DNA from: Variovorax sp. WS11
GTDB taxonomy: Bacteria; Pseudomonadota; Gammaproteobacteria; Burkholderiales; Burkholderiaceae_C
Assembly: GCF_010499245.1 (NCBI RefSeq)
Contig: NZ_JAAGOW010000001.1
Coordinates: 1 to 64,000 of the forward strand
Direction: 5' to 3'
DNA length: 64,000 nucleotides
Both the position numbers and the translations under genes were made by a program. The notes beneath the pieces are model-generated. The model saw only the letters and a list, made by a program, of their open reading frames with translations. It ran no database searches and was not told the origin of the DNA. Below are positions 35,729 through 44,750 of this stretch, one piece after another (the first letter of the stretch is position 1; every line of letters starts with the position of its first letter).

Positions 35729-38121
35729 CAGCCGCGCGGGGCGGAGGCGCGTGCGGGCCCGCGCGCGAAGGCGGCCGACAGCAGCAGCGCGAGCAGCGCA
35801 CCGGGCGCGACCACGCGGCCGATGGCCGACAGCGCCGGAATGTCGGAGATCGCGATCAGCGTGAAGGACACCACCGTCGTCAGGTTGGCCAGCATCAGCG
35901 AGGCCAGCGTGTCCTCGTCGGCGCGGCCGGTCTCGCGCAGCTGGTCGAAGAAGAGCGCGTAGTTCGAGCCCACCGCCACCACCAGCAGCAGCCCCACCAG
36001 GTGCAGGATGCCCAGCGGCACCTGCAGCAGCGCCAGCCCGCCCAGCGTCAACAGCACGGCCACCAGGAGCGGCTCGCATACCGCCAGCAGCCGGCGCCCC
36101 GAGCGCAGCCACGCGCCCAGCAGCAGGACCACCGCGAGCGCCCCCAGCATCACCTGCACGAAGGCCTCGTGCAGGTAGCGCCGGTAGAGGCTGCGCAGCT
36201 CGTCGCCCACATTGACCACCTGCACCTCGGGCACCTCGGCGAGCGCGGCCTCGAGCCGCTTCGCATCGAAGCGCTCGCCCGGATGCAGCGCGATCAGCGT
36301 CGACCAGCCGCCGCCCGGGCGCTCGAACATCAGCGCGCTGACCACCGCGCCCAGCGGCCCGCCGGTCAGGTCGGAGCGGCGGATCATGGGCTGGCCGCGC
36401 GCCGTCTCCACATCGGCCAGGAAGGGCCCGAGCCGGCTGGCCGGCAAGGGCAGGCCCTGGGTGGCCTCGGCCAGCCGCGTCTTCAGGGTCGCGGCATGGG
36501 GCAGGCTGGCGATGCGCGCCGCCTGCGCGGCCTCGCTGGGCAGCACGCGGGTCACGCTCTCGAAGCCGGCGAGATCGCCCTGATCTACCAGCGCCTCGAG
36601 CTTCGCCCCGGCGGCTTCGGTATTGCGCAGGGCCGCCTGCTCGTCGGCGCCGCGCACCACCACGAGGGTGCCGCCGTCGCTGGCGCCGATGTCGGCGCGC
36701 AGTTCCTCGTCGAGCTGCTGTGCGGACTTGGGCACCGGGCTCATCGCGCTCAGGTCGGCGCGCCACAGATGGCCGCCCTGCCAGAGCACCAGAGCCAGCG
36801 CGGCAATGCCGAGGCCGACGAAGACCAGGCGCAGCCGCGGCAGCGCCCGCACGACCAGGCCCGCGATGTGCGCCATCTGGCGCCGCATGCCCATGCCGGT
36901 CGCGCCGTCGGGCGCCAGCACCGGCAGCACGAAGCGCGCAACCAGCGCGGCGGCGATCAGCCCGGCCAGCGAGAACACGCCCAGCTGCGCCAGCCCCGGG
37001 AAGCCCGAGAACACCAGCGCCGCAAAGCCGCAGACCGAGGTCAGCAGGCCCAGCCGCACCGTCGGCCAATGGATCTCGCGCCAACGCATCCAGCCCGTGC
37101 CGGGCACTGCGGCGCCGCGCGCCTGGATCAGGTAGTAGATCGCGTAGTCCACGGTCTCGCCGATCAGCGTGCTGCCGAAGCCCATCGTGAGGCCATGCAC
37201 CTCGCCGAACGCCAGGCTCACGGCCGCGGTGCCGCCGACCACGCCGGTCGCGACCGGCAGCAGCGCCACCACCAGTGCGCGCGGCGAGGCGAAGGCCAGC
37301 AGCAGCAAGGCGCCCATCACGATGCCGCCGATGGTGGCGAGCTGGATGGCCTCGTGCTTGATGCGATCGCGGCTCTCGACCGAGAACACCGGCGCGCCGG
37401 TCAGTTGCAGCCGCGGGCCGGCGTCCTTCATCTCGCGCGTGGCGGCGTCGAAGGCCTGGTGGATGCGCGCGATCGCCTGCGCCTGCGCATCGAGGTCGCT
37501 GCCGGCCGCATGGGTGGTGGCCAGGATCAGCGCCCGCGGCGCGCTGCGCGAGACCCACACGCCCTGCTCGCTGCGCGGCGAGCTCGCGGGGATCAGGCCC
37601 TCGGCGATGCGCTGGGTCTCGCCGGTGGGATCGCGCTCCAGCAGCGGCTTGGTGATGTTGCCGGCCGGCGTGCCCAATTGCGAGAGCGTGTCGACGAGGG
37701 CGTCGCGCAGCCCCGCGGCGGTGAAGCGCTCCGGCCTGACATCGGGCGCCAGCTGGTAGCGGTGCTCGAAGAGCCAGGTGCCGGCCTCCTTCCAGTCGCC
37801 GGTCTCGCCGTTCTGCACCTGGTCGAAGAGCTTGCTCTCGCGCATCGATGCCGCCACGCCGCGCGACACCGCCGCGCGCTGCTCGGCATCCTTGCCGCCC
37901 TCGATCCCGATGAAGAGCGTGCGCGAGGCGATGCCGCTTTGCAGCTGCTCGATCAGCACGCGCTGCCGCTCGTCCGGGCTCGCGGGCAGAAAGGCCGAGA
38001 GGTCGGCGCTGAAATGCGTGCGCGCAATGAGCGCCATGCCGGCGGCCAGCGCGAGCAGCCAGACGACGATGGCCAGCGCGTGGCGCCCCCGGCCTGGCGC
38101 TGCTGCCTCGGGCCGGCTCAC
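35728..38121 (-). CDS. MMPL/RND-family exporter of the pigment locus
   Basis: 797 residues, with two halves each holding a hydrophilic periplasmic loop and a block of about five to six helices (for example IGGIVMGALLLLAFASPRALVVALLPVATG, and VLLLGAWL onward near the C-terminus). GFGSTLIGETVDYAIYYLI is a typical RND core motif. In aryl polyene loci this MMPL-type protein moves the product to the outer membrane with a LolA-like partner. The GTG start at 38121 overlaps the LolA-like stop by four bases (GTGA). Confidence 0.85.
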   Translation of the reverse strand: MSRPEAAAPGRGRHALAIVVWLLALAAGMALIARTHFSADLSAFLPASPDERQRVLIEQLQSGIASRTLFIGIEGGKDAEQRAAVSRGVAASMRESKLFDQVQNGETGDWKEAGTWLFEHRYQLAPDVRPERFTAAGLRDALVDTLSQLGTPAGNITKPLLERDPTGETQRIAEGLIPASSPRSEQGVWVSRSAPRALILATTHAAGSDLDAQAQAIARIHQAFDAATREMKDAGPRLQLTGAPVFSVESRDRIKHEAIQLATIGGIVMGALLLLAFASPRALVVALLPVATGVVGGTAAVSLAFGEVHGLTMGFGSTLIGETVDYAIYYLIQARGAAVPGTGWMRWREIHWPTVRLGLLTSVCGFAALVFSGFPGLAQLGVFSLAGLIAAALVARFVLPVLAPDGATGMGMRRQMAHIAGLVVRALPRLRLVFVGLGIAALALVLWQGGHLWRADLSAMSPVPKSAQQLDEELRADIGASDGGTLVVVRGADEQAALRNTEAAGAKLEALVDQGDLAGFESVTRVLPSEAAQAARIASLPHAATLKTRLAEATQGLPLPASRLGPFLADVETARGQPMIRRSDLTGGPLGAVVSALMFERPGGGWSTLIALHPGERFDAKRLEAALAEVPEVQVVNVGDELRSLYRRYLHEAFVQVMLGALAVVLLLGAWLRSGRRLLAVCEPLLVAVLLTLGGLALLQVPLGILHLVGLLLVVAVGSNYALFFDQLRETGRADEDTLASLMLANLTTVVSFTLIAISDIPALSAIGRVVAPGALLALLLSAAFARGPARASAPRG

Positions 38122-38714
38122 GATGCGCCGCGCACCGGCGTGATGACCATGACCGAGCGGTCGCCGCCGATGAATTCCATCTCGATGCCGAGCACTTCGC
38201 CTGCCTTGCCCGTCAACCGCAGCGAGCGCACCTGAGCGGCGAGCTTCTCGTCGATGGGCGCCAGATCCAGCGTCCACTTGTCTGGCGTACCGGTGAGCGT
38301 GCTGCGGAAGTAGCGCTGCAGGGTCTGCGCGTTGCCGTTCAAGGTGCTGCGCATGGCTTCGACCATGCCCAGCAGCTCGGGCATGCTGTCCAGCGTCAGC
38401 GTGCGGGTGCGGCCGCCGCGCGACAGGGTCAGGGTGTTGCCGTCGACCGTCATGGTCTCGGGCCGCGGCGCGAGCGTGCGCCGCGTCAGCCGGTCGGGCG
38501 CCTGGAAGCTCAGCGTGCCGCTCGCGTCCAGCGGGCCTTCGATGCCGCGCACGAAGCGCTGCTCGGTGAAGCGCGCCTCGCCGTTCTTCTGCCGGGCGAG
38601 CAGGCCCATCAGCTCGGGCAGGTCGAAGGCCCAGGCGGACGATGCAGTGAGGCAGAGGGCGGCCACCAGCCAGCGGCACCAGCGCTCAATCCGAATCTTC
38701 GAGCCAGAAGTCAT
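38118..38714 (-). CDS. LolA-like outer-membrane lipoprotein carrier
   Basis: 198 residues with a signal peptide (WLVAALCLTASSAWAF) and a LolA-type beta-sheet domain (EARFTEQRFVRGIEGPLDASGTL, then APDRLTRRT). LolA homologues inside aryl polyene loci are thought to carry the lipidated pigment across the periplasm. The ATG at 38714 is the most likely start and overlaps the upstream acyltransferase by 29 bases. Confidence 0.78.
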   Translation of the reverse strand: MTSGSKIRIERWCRWLVAALCLTASSAWAFDLPELMGLLARQKNGEARFTEQRFVRGIEGPLDASGTLSFQAPDRLTRRTLAPRPETMTVDGNTLTLSRGGRTRTLTLDSMPELLGMVEAMRSTLNGNAQTLQRYFRSTLTGTPDKWTLDLAPIDEKLAAQVRSLRLTGKAGEVLGIEMEFIGGDRSVMVITPVRGAS

Positions 38715-39669
38715 GGAAGTTGAACCAGTTGTAGGGGTAGGCGCGGCACAGGGCCTCGAGCCGCTCGACATAGCGTTCGAGCGCGCCGCGGATGCGGCGT
38801 TCACGCTCGGCCGGATCGGACACGCGTTCGCTGAAGTCGGCCAGCGGCTCGAAATGGACATCGTAGCGCGCACCCCCCACATAGAGGCCGGCCATGAAGA
38901 ACACCTTGCGACGCAGCAGCGCGGCCAGGCGGAACGGGCCGTCGTTGATCACGGCCGGATGACCGAGAAAGGGCAGCCTGATGCTGTTGCCGCGCTGCTG
39001 GCCTGCTTCTTCAGGCCCCGGCAGCGTGCGGTCGGCCAAGAGGCCCGCGAGGCCGCCGCCGTCCAGCCAGTCGCGCAGGTCCAGCATGGAATGCGGCCGG
39101 CCCAGCGCGATGATGTGCGGCCGCAGCCCGGGCTTGGCGATGGCCTCGAGCACTGCGGTGATCTGCTGCGCGTTGTCCTGGTACATCAGCATCGCGAGCC
39201 GCAGCTCCTTCGGTCGGCCGCTCTGGTGCTTGCAGGCGCCCATGGCCTCGAAGCTGCCGATGTGCGCACCGAGCAGGAAGGCGCCCCGCCCCGCGATCAC
39301 CTCGGCCTCGACCGGCACGTTGCCATGCACGCGCACGTCGAACAGGTCCATGCGCCCGCGCAGGAAGTAGATTCGGTCGAGCACCGTGGACGCAAAGGCA
39401 TGCAGCAGCCGGTAGCCATCGGCCCACCCGGCGTGCGGGCCGATGGCGCGGAACAGGTAGCGCTTGATCTGGCGGCGCGGCGTGGGCGAGAACAGCAGGA
39501 AGTACAGGCTGATCGGATGCAGCACCAGCCGCGCCAGCGGACGCCCGCAGCGGATCGCGATCCAGCAGATGACGCGCAGCGCCAGCATGTTGCTGCGCTC
39601 CGGCGTGCGCGACCAGTCAGCCTGGCGCGATTTCGCGCTGCCGGCTTCGGGGGGCTGCGCGAGGCTCAT
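38686..39669 (-). CDS. LpxL/HtrB-like lysophospholipid acyltransferase
   Basis: 327 residues. The family core is visible: LLGAHIGSFEAMGAC (HX4-type acyl motif with His and Glu), ALGRPHSMLDLRDWLDGGGLAGLLADRT, and the C-terminal YPYNWFNFHDFWLED. One N-terminal hydrophobic segment probably anchors it to the inner membrane. It likely transfers the polyene or a fatty acyl group to a lipid. ATGA overlap with the AMP ligase upstream. Confidence 0.82.
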   Translation of the reverse strand: MSLAQPPEAGSAKSRQADWSRTPERSNMLALRVICWIAIRCGRPLARLVLHPISLYFLLFSPTPRRQIKRYLFRAIGPHAGWADGYRLLHAFASTVLDRIYFLRGRMDLFDVRVHGNVPVEAEVIAGRGAFLLGAHIGSFEAMGACKHQSGRPKELRLAMLMYQDNAQQITAVLEAIAKPGLRPHIIALGRPHSMLDLRDWLDGGGLAGLLADRTLPGPEEAGQQRGNSIRLPFLGHPAVINDGPFRLAALLRRKVFFMAGLYVGGARYDVHFEPLADFSERVSDPAERERRIRGALERYVERLEALCRAYPYNWFNFHDFWLEDSD

Positions 39670-41360
39670 GGTGTGCTGCCCGGCGTCCAGCGGCCGCTGG
39701 CTGCGACCACCTCCGCCACCCGCACCTCGAAGCGCAGCCCGCGCGAGGCGCCGCTCTCGGGGTTGAGATCGATGCGCAGCGTGCTGCCTGGGCGCACCGG
39801 CGCCAGGAACTTGGCGGCCGCAAGCGTGGGCCGCGGGCCCAGCCGGGCCGCCAGCGCGGGGACGCCCTGTGCGGCCTCCAGCACCTCGGCCAGCAGCAAG
39901 GCGCCGGGAAGCAGCGGCTGGCCCGGGAAATGGCCTGCGAAGGCGGGATGGTCCACCGGCACCTCGTGTGTGAGCTGCACCGGCGTACCGTCGGACGCGA
40001 GCTGCGCCAGCGCGAACTCGCGCAGGGCGCGCGCCGTCAGCTTGCCGGTGCCCTCGCGCGGGAAGGCGTGCACATGCACCACGCGGCGCGGCACGAAAAC
40101 CGCTTCGAGCCGCTCGCGCAGCGCGGCGATGATGGCGTGGGCGTCGAGCGCGGGCGCCACCACGAAGGCGACCGGGCGCACCACGCCGTCGGTCACGTCG
40201 TCGGGCAGCCAGAAGGCGCCGTCCTCCACAGCGGGAATGCTGTTGAGGTGGTGGTTGAGGTAGCCCAGCGAGCTGCGCCGGCCGGCGACGTGGATCAAGT
40301 CGTTGGCGCGCCCGAGCAGGCGGAAGCGCCGGTCGTCGACCAGCTCCAGCACATCGGCCATCGGCGTCGGCTCGGGCACGAAGTCGCCCGCGAAGACGAA
40401 GCGCTCGGCGCCCTCGGCATCGTGCTCGGCATGCACGCGGATCTCGCCGAAGGTCTCCCAGACCTCGCTGCGGGTCGGGCGCCGGGTCGCGACCTGGCCT
40501 GACTCCGTACTGCCGTAGATCTCGATCATCTGGCCGCCCATGGCCTGCTCGGCCTGGGCCGCGAGTTGCGGCGAGAGCGGCGCGGTGGCCGAGAGGATGA
40601 GGTCCACCGGCGGCAGCGCGATGCCCGAGAGCAGCAGCGTCTTAAGGTGAAAAGGCGTGGTCACCAGCGCGCGCGGCTGCGGCACCGAGGCCAGGGCCTG
40701 GGCGACGTCGGCCGGGAAGAAGGGCCGGCCGCTGTCGAAGGCAGCGCCGCCCAGCATCGCGAGCAGCGCCGAGGATTCGAGGCCGTAGCTGTGCTGCACC
40801 GGCACCGTCGCCACCAGCGTCAGCCCTGCCAGCGAGCGGCGCCCGAGCAGCTCGGACAGCCGGCCCACGGCGGCGGCCACGTCACCCACCAGCGTCTTCC
40901 AGGACTTGGCGTGCGGCTGCGGCGTGCCGGTGGAGCCGGAGGTCAGCAGGCTCACCGCGTGCAGGCTGCCGGCGATCGCAGGCACGGCCTGCGGGGCAGC
41001 GCCGGCGGGAGGCAGCCGATGCTCGATCTGGACGCGTGGCATGCCGGGCGTCTCGATGCCGGTGTCGTCCAGCACCGCATAGGTGCGGGAGCCCGGTTCG
41101 ACGAGGCGCGCCAAGGTGTCGGGCCGCGCGTCGGGCGGCAGCAGGCTGGTCTGGCCGCGCACCAGCGCCGCCGCCAGGCCCAGTGCGAAGGCGTAGCGGT
41201 CGGTGCAGAGGTTGACCACGGGGCCGCCATCCGGCAACTGCGGGGCCAGGCGCGCCACGTCGGCCAGGAACGCGCGCGCGCTCACCGGCACGCCCGCGCG
41301 CCAGGCGAGCGGCGCGTCCGGATCGCGGTCGGCCAGGAGCGGAAGAAGTTCAGGGCTCAA
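39666..41360 (-). CDS. AMP-dependent acyl ligase fused to a hotdog dehydratase domain
   Basis: 564 residues from a TTG start. Residues 1 to about 450 are an acyl-adenylating domain (VSLLTSGSTGTPQPHAKSW, YGSTESGQVATR, FRLLGRANDLIHVAGRR, FPREGTGKLTARALRE). From about residue 460 a FabA/FabZ-like domain follows (VPVDHPAFAGHFPGQPLLPG, His near 470). The ligase would activate the hydroxybenzoate starter and load it onto the ACP. The true start is uncertain: an ATG at 41417 would overlap the upstream gene by 44 bases, while 41360 TTG lacks a strong Shine-Dalgarno. Confidence 0.82.
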   Translation of the reverse strand: MSPELLPLLADRDPDAPLAWRAGVPVSARAFLADVARLAPQLPDGGPVVNLCTDRYAFALGLAAALVRGQTSLLPPDARPDTLARLVEPGSRTYAVLDDTGIETPGMPRVQIEHRLPPAGAAPQAVPAIAGSLHAVSLLTSGSTGTPQPHAKSWKTLVGDVAAAVGRLSELLGRRSLAGLTLVATVPVQHSYGLESSALLAMLGGAAFDSGRPFFPADVAQALASVPQPRALVTTPFHLKTLLLSGIALPPVDLILSATAPLSPQLAAQAEQAMGGQMIEIYGSTESGQVATRRPTRSEVWETFGEIRVHAEHDAEGAERFVFAGDFVPEPTPMADVLELVDDRRFRLLGRANDLIHVAGRRSSLGYLNHHLNSIPAVEDGAFWLPDDVTDGVVRPVAFVVAPALDAHAIIAALRERLEAVFVPRRVVHVHAFPREGTGKLTARALREFALAQLASDGTPVQLTHEVPVDHPAFAGHFPGQPLLPGALLLAEVLEAAQGVPALAARLGPRPTLAAAKFLAPVRPGSTLRIDLNPESGASRGLRFEVRVAEVVAASGRWTPGSTP

Positions 41361-41373
41361 GCTGGGATCACAT

Positions 41374-42012
41374 TCATTGCCGTGCCGCCGGATCGGCCGG
41401 CGCACTGTAGAAGGCACGCACCGTGTCGATCAGGCGGGTGCGTTCGAATTCGGGATGCAGCCGGTAGCGCAGCAGATACTCGCCCACGAAGAGGACGCCC
41501 ACCATCAGGGGCGTCAGCAGGTTGGCCAACACCGACCAGGCGGCGAAGGACATCGTGGCATAGACCACGATCGAGGCCAGCACCAGCAGCGCGAAGTACA
41601 CGGTCCAGACGCGGGTTACGCGCCATGTGTAGTCGCGCATCGCGGGCGACAGCGGGTGGATGCGCTGCGCGAACTGGCCGATCAGCGAGAGCCGCTCGCG
41701 CCGCAGCGTGCCGCCGAACCAGCCGCAAAGCAGCGCGTTGATGCCCACGTGCTGCAGCATGTAGAGCCGGTTGGGGTCGCCCGCTTCGCCGCGCAGCACC
41801 AATGCGAAGCCCAGCACGCCGGCCACCCCTGCGATCGCCAGGCCCCATCTGCCGAAGCGGCTACCCGCGAGCCCCAGCGCCGTCAGCCACAGCGGGCCGA
41901 GCAGCACCCCCACCGCCCAGGGCTCGGCGGCGTGGAAGAGCATCATCCAATGGGAAACGCCGGCATAGGCCACCCCCGCGAGCAGCAGGAGCGCCATGCG
42001 CCATCGAGACAT
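41374..42012 (-). CDS. COG4648-type membrane protein of the pigment locus
   Basis: 212 residues with about six hydrophobic segments (for example MALLLLAGVAYAGVSHWMMLF and VYFALLVLASIVVYATMSF) and the conserved GEYLLRYRLHPEFERTRLIDTVRAF at the C-terminus. This family recurs in aryl polyene loci, but its role is not established. It lies three bases after the ACP gene. Confidence 0.8.
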   Translation of the reverse strand: MSRWRMALLLLAGVAYAGVSHWMMLFHAAEPWAVGVLLGPLWLTALGLAGSRFGRWGLAIAGVAGVLGFALVLRGEAGDPNRLYMLQHVGINALLCGWFGGTLRRERLSLIGQFAQRIHPLSPAMRDYTWRVTRVWTVYFALLVLASIVVYATMSFAAWSVLANLLTPLMVGVLFVGEYLLRYRLHPEFERTRLIDTVRAFYSAPADPAARQ

Positions 42013-42015
42013 GGG

Positions 42016-42324
42016 TCAGGAGTCGCCGCGATTCTGGGCGACGTGGGCTGCGAGGCTGCGCAGCGACTGGAAGATCTGCTGGTTGCGCTCGTCGTCCGAG
42101 CGCAGCTGGAAACCGTACTTGCGCGAGACCTCCAGCGCGACTTCGAGGATGTCGATCGAATCGAGCCCCAGCCCTTCGCCGTACAGCGGCGCCGACGGCA
42201 CGATCTCGGAGGGTGCGATCTCCAGATTCAGCGACTCCACCAGAAGCACGGCCAGCTCGGTCTCCAGAGCGGTCTGTTCGGGCGCATCGCCAAGGGCGGA
42301 AATGGGGGGCTGGGTCGATGACAA
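42016..42324 (-). CDS. Acyl carrier protein of the pigment locus
   Basis: 102 residues with the phosphopantetheine site GLGLDSIDILE (Ser56). The reading frame has no ATG near the domain start; a TTG at 42324 preceded by CGGAG about eight bases upstream is the best start. It would carry the growing aryl polyene. First gene of the minus-strand operon, divergent from the ATPase at 42437 with 112 bases between them for promoters. Confidence 0.82.
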   Translation of the reverse strand: MSSTQPPISALGDAPEQTALETELAVLLVESLNLEIAPSEIVPSAPLYGEGLGLDSIDILEVALEVSRKYGFQLRSDDERNQQIFQSLRSLAAHVAQNRGDS

Positions 42325-42436
42325 ATGAGGGCTCCGAGAACTTTTGAATGAACTATCGCACGGGGTCGGAATTATAGGAGGCGGCCCTGGGCGGCTTGGA
42401 TAGACTGCGCTCAGTACTGAAACACCCGGAGCACCC

Positions 42437-43999
42437 ATGGCCGACCCTCTCCTGATCGCCCGCCACGACGGCATCGAATGCAGCCTCCTGCCGGGGCTTG
42501 CGAACCGCCACGGCCTGATCACCGGTGCCACCGGCACCGGCAAGACCGTTACCCTGCAGACCATCGCCGAGAAGCTCTCGGCCATCGGCGTGCCGGTGTT
42601 CATGGCCGACGTCAAGGGCGACCTGACCGGCGCCAGCCAGCCGGGCAGCATCGGCGAGAAGATGGCCGGCATCCTGAAGGAGCGCGGCCTCGAGCAGCCC
42701 CCGCCCCTGGCCTGCCCCGTCACCCTGTGGGATGTGTTCGGCGAGCAGGGCCACCCGGTGCGCGCCACCATCTCCGACATGGGGCCGCTGCTGCTGGGCC
42801 GCATGTTGAACCTCAACGAGACCCAGGCCGGCGTGCTCAACCTCGTGTTCAAGATCGCCGACGACAACGGCCTGCTGCTGCTCGACCTCAAGGACCTGCG
42901 CGCGATGCTGCAGCATGTGGGCGAGAACGCGAGCCAGTTCACCACCGAGTACGGCAACATCAGCGCCGCCAGCGTGGGCGCGATCCAGCGCGGGCTGCTC
43001 CAGATCGAGAGCCAGGGCGGCGACAAGTTCTTCGGCGAGCCCATGCTCAACATCTCGGACTTCATGCAGACCGAGGGCGGCAAGGGCGTGGTCAACATCC
43101 TGGCGGCCGACAAGCTGATGAACTCGCCCCGGCTCTACGCCACTTTCCTGCTGTGGCTGCTGTCGGAGCTGTTCGAGCAGCTGCCCGAGATCGGCGACCC
43201 GGAGCAGCCCAAGCTGGTGTTCTTCTTCGACGAGGCGCATTTGCTCTTCAACGAGGCGCCCAAGGCGCTGGTCGAGCGCATCGAGCTGGTGGTGCGGCTG
43301 GTGCGCTCCAAGGGCGTCGGCGTGTTCTTCGTGACGCAGAACCCGCTGGACATTCCCGACACGGTGCTGGCCCAGCTCGGCAACCGTGTGCAGCACGCGC
43401 TGCGCGCCTTCACGCCGCGCGACCAGAAGGCAGTGAAAGCCACGGCCACCACCATGCGACAGAAGCCGGGCCTGGACATCGAGACCGCCATCACCGAGCT
43501 GGCGGTGGGTGAGGCGCTGGTGAGCTTCCTCGATGCCAAGGGGCGGCCCAGCATCACCGAGCGCGTCTATGTGCTGCCGCCGGGCAGCCAGATCGGGCCG
43601 ATCACGCCGGCGCAAAGGCAGGCCTTGATCGCGAATTCGCTGGTGGCTGGCGTGTACGAGAAGGCCGTGGACCGGGAGTCGGCCTACGAGAAGCTCAAGG
43701 GGCGGGCCGAGACGGCGCCGGATGCGCCTGCGTCTGCTGGGAAACCGGGTGGCGCAGCGCCGGCCGAATCGGGCGGCGTCATGGGCAGCCTGAACGAAAT
43801 CCTGTTCGGCTCGACCGGCGCGCGGCGGCAAGCGCGATGGGCTGGCGCAGACCATGGCGAAGTCGGCGATGCGGACGATGGGGACGCAAGTGGGAAGGAG
43901 ATCCTGCGGGGGGTGCTGGGGGGATCTTTGGGGCCAAGTCGCGGCGGTGAGTGCGCCCTAGAATACAGAAATCTGTACGATTGCCTCAAAAAATCATGA
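42437..43999 (+). CDS. HerA/DUF853-like ATPase with frameshifted C-terminus
   Basis: The reading frame gives 520 residues. It starts [20 protein letters not shown], with Walker [12 protein letters not shown], Walker B region [13 protein letters not shown] and [13 protein letters not shown]. These are typical of DUF853 ATPases related to the HerA/FtsK translocases. Up to [13 protein letters not shown] (about residue 460) the protein looks normal. After that the expected tail ([20 protein letters not shown], then [24 protein letters not shown]) is split over three frames, needing indels near 43817, 43894 and 43922. Repairing them would end the gene at the TGA at 43948-43950. Confidence 0.85.
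   Translation: MADPLLIARHDGIECSLLPGLANRHGLITGATGTGKTVTLQTIAEKLSAIGVPVFMADVKGDLTGASQPGSIGEKMAGILKERGLEQPPPLACPVTLWDVFGEQGHPVRATISDMGPLLLGRMLNLNETQAGVLNLVFKIADDNGLLLLDLKDLRAMLQHVGENASQFTTEYGNISAASVGAIQRGLLQIESQGGDKFFGEPMLNISDFMQTEGGKGVVNILAADKLMNSPRLYATFLLWLLSELFEQLPEIGDPEQPKLVFFFDEAHLLFNEAPKALVERIELVVRLVRSKGVGVFFVTQNPLDIPDTVLAQLGNRVQHALRAFTPRDQKAVKATATTMRQKPGLDIETAITELAVGEALVSFLDAKGRPSITERVYVLPPGSQIGPITPAQRQALIANSLVAGVYEKAVDRESAYEKLKGRAETAPDAPASAGKPGGAAPAESGGVMGSLNEILFGSTGARRQARWAGADHGEVGDADDGDASGKEILRGVLGGSLGPSRGGECALEYRNLYDCLKKS
43959..43977 (+). promoter_or_regulatory. Promoter/operator of the second VapBC pair
   Basis: TACAGA-AA-TCTGTA (43964-43977) is a perfect 6-bp inverted repeat about 19 bases before the antitoxin ATG. 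It overlaps a -10-like TAGAAT (43959-43964). This fits autorepression by a ribbon-helix-helix antitoxin. Confidence 0.5.
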
Positions 44000-44229
44000 A
44001 GACCACCCTCGATTTGAATGACTCGCTCTTGATGGAAGCCAAAACTTTGGCCGTCCAGCAGCACACGAGCCTGACGCGCTTGATCGAGGAAGGGCTCCAG
44101 ATGCGCTTGCGTGCGCAGAGGGCGCCCGCCAAAGCCGTGCGCTTGCCCGTCTACCGGGGCAAAGGAGGGCTGGCTTCGGGACTGGATGGACTCAGCAACA
44201 AGGCCATGCTGGACGCCGCCGATTCGTGA
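43996..44229 (+). CDS. Antitoxin-like protein, VapB type
   Basis: 77 residues. [20 protein letters not shown] is a ribbon-helix-helix start, and the tail ([19 protein letters not shown]) resembles the toxin-binding part of VapB antitoxins of PIN toxins. It overlaps the toxin start by four bases (GTGA). Likely represses its own promoter through the inverted repeat upstream. Confidence 0.8.
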   Translation: MKTTLDLNDSLLMEAKTLAVQQHTSLTRLIEEGLQMRLRAQRAPAKAVRLPVYRGKGGLASGLDGLSNKAMLDAADS

Positions 44230-44666
44230 CACCTGATGTCAACATCCTGGTCGCCGCCTCGCGAAGCGACCATCCGCATCATGCGACCGCCAGTGCGTGG
44301 CTCGAACAGGCCCTGATCGACGCGAATCGAGGAACACCCCTGAAGCTGCAGCCCATGGTGCTTGCGAGCTTTCTGCGACTGGTGACGCATCCCAAGATCT
44401 TCATCCATCCCACACCCATGGCCAATGCGCTGCGTTTTGTCGACGCGCTGCTGGAAGCCCCAGGCGTGGAGCAGCCCGCGCTCGGACCCGAGTGGCCGCA
44501 GATGCGCAAGCTGTGCTCCGACCTGACTCTCGCCGCCAACGATGTGCCGGACGCCTGGCTGGCTGCTGCGGCTATCCATCAAGGCGAGCATGTAGTCAGC
44601 TTCGACGGCGACTTCAAGCGTCTGCTACCAAGAGCGAAATTCACAAGACTCGCGACCGGCCCCTGA
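44226..44666 (+). CDS. PIN-domain toxin, VapC type
   Basis: 146 residues from a GTG start. [19 protein letters not shown] gives the first Asp (residue 4); LASFLRLVTHPKIF is a conserved helix of this VapC subgroup; NDVPDAWLAAAAI and VVSFDGDFKRLL supply the later acidic residues. A probable Mg2+-dependent RNase. It differs from the pair at 1617, so the two are not a recent duplication. Confidence 0.85.
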   Translation: MTPDVNILVAASRSDHPHHATASAWLEQALIDANRGTPLKLQPMVLASFLRLVTHPKIFIHPTPMANALRFVDALLEAPGVEQPALGPEWPQMRKLCSDLTLAANDVPDAWLAAAAIHQGEHVVSFDGDFKRLLPRAKFTRLATGP

Positions 44667-44750
44667 AAGCCAACACGCTACGAGAAGCCCGCGAAGCAGT
44701 TCCAAGGCCCAAGGACCCAGACAACATGGCCAGTTGCCACGCGACATGTC

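Noticed and set aside
36001..38235. 744-codon open frame antisense to the MMPL exporter
   Set aside because: Gln/Arg/His-rich shadow with no motif; the minus strand carries recognisable RND motifs and perfect overlaps.
42353..43855. 500-codon minus-strand frame opposite the DUF853 ATPase
   Set aside because: No domain; Walker A/B motifs are on the plus strand.
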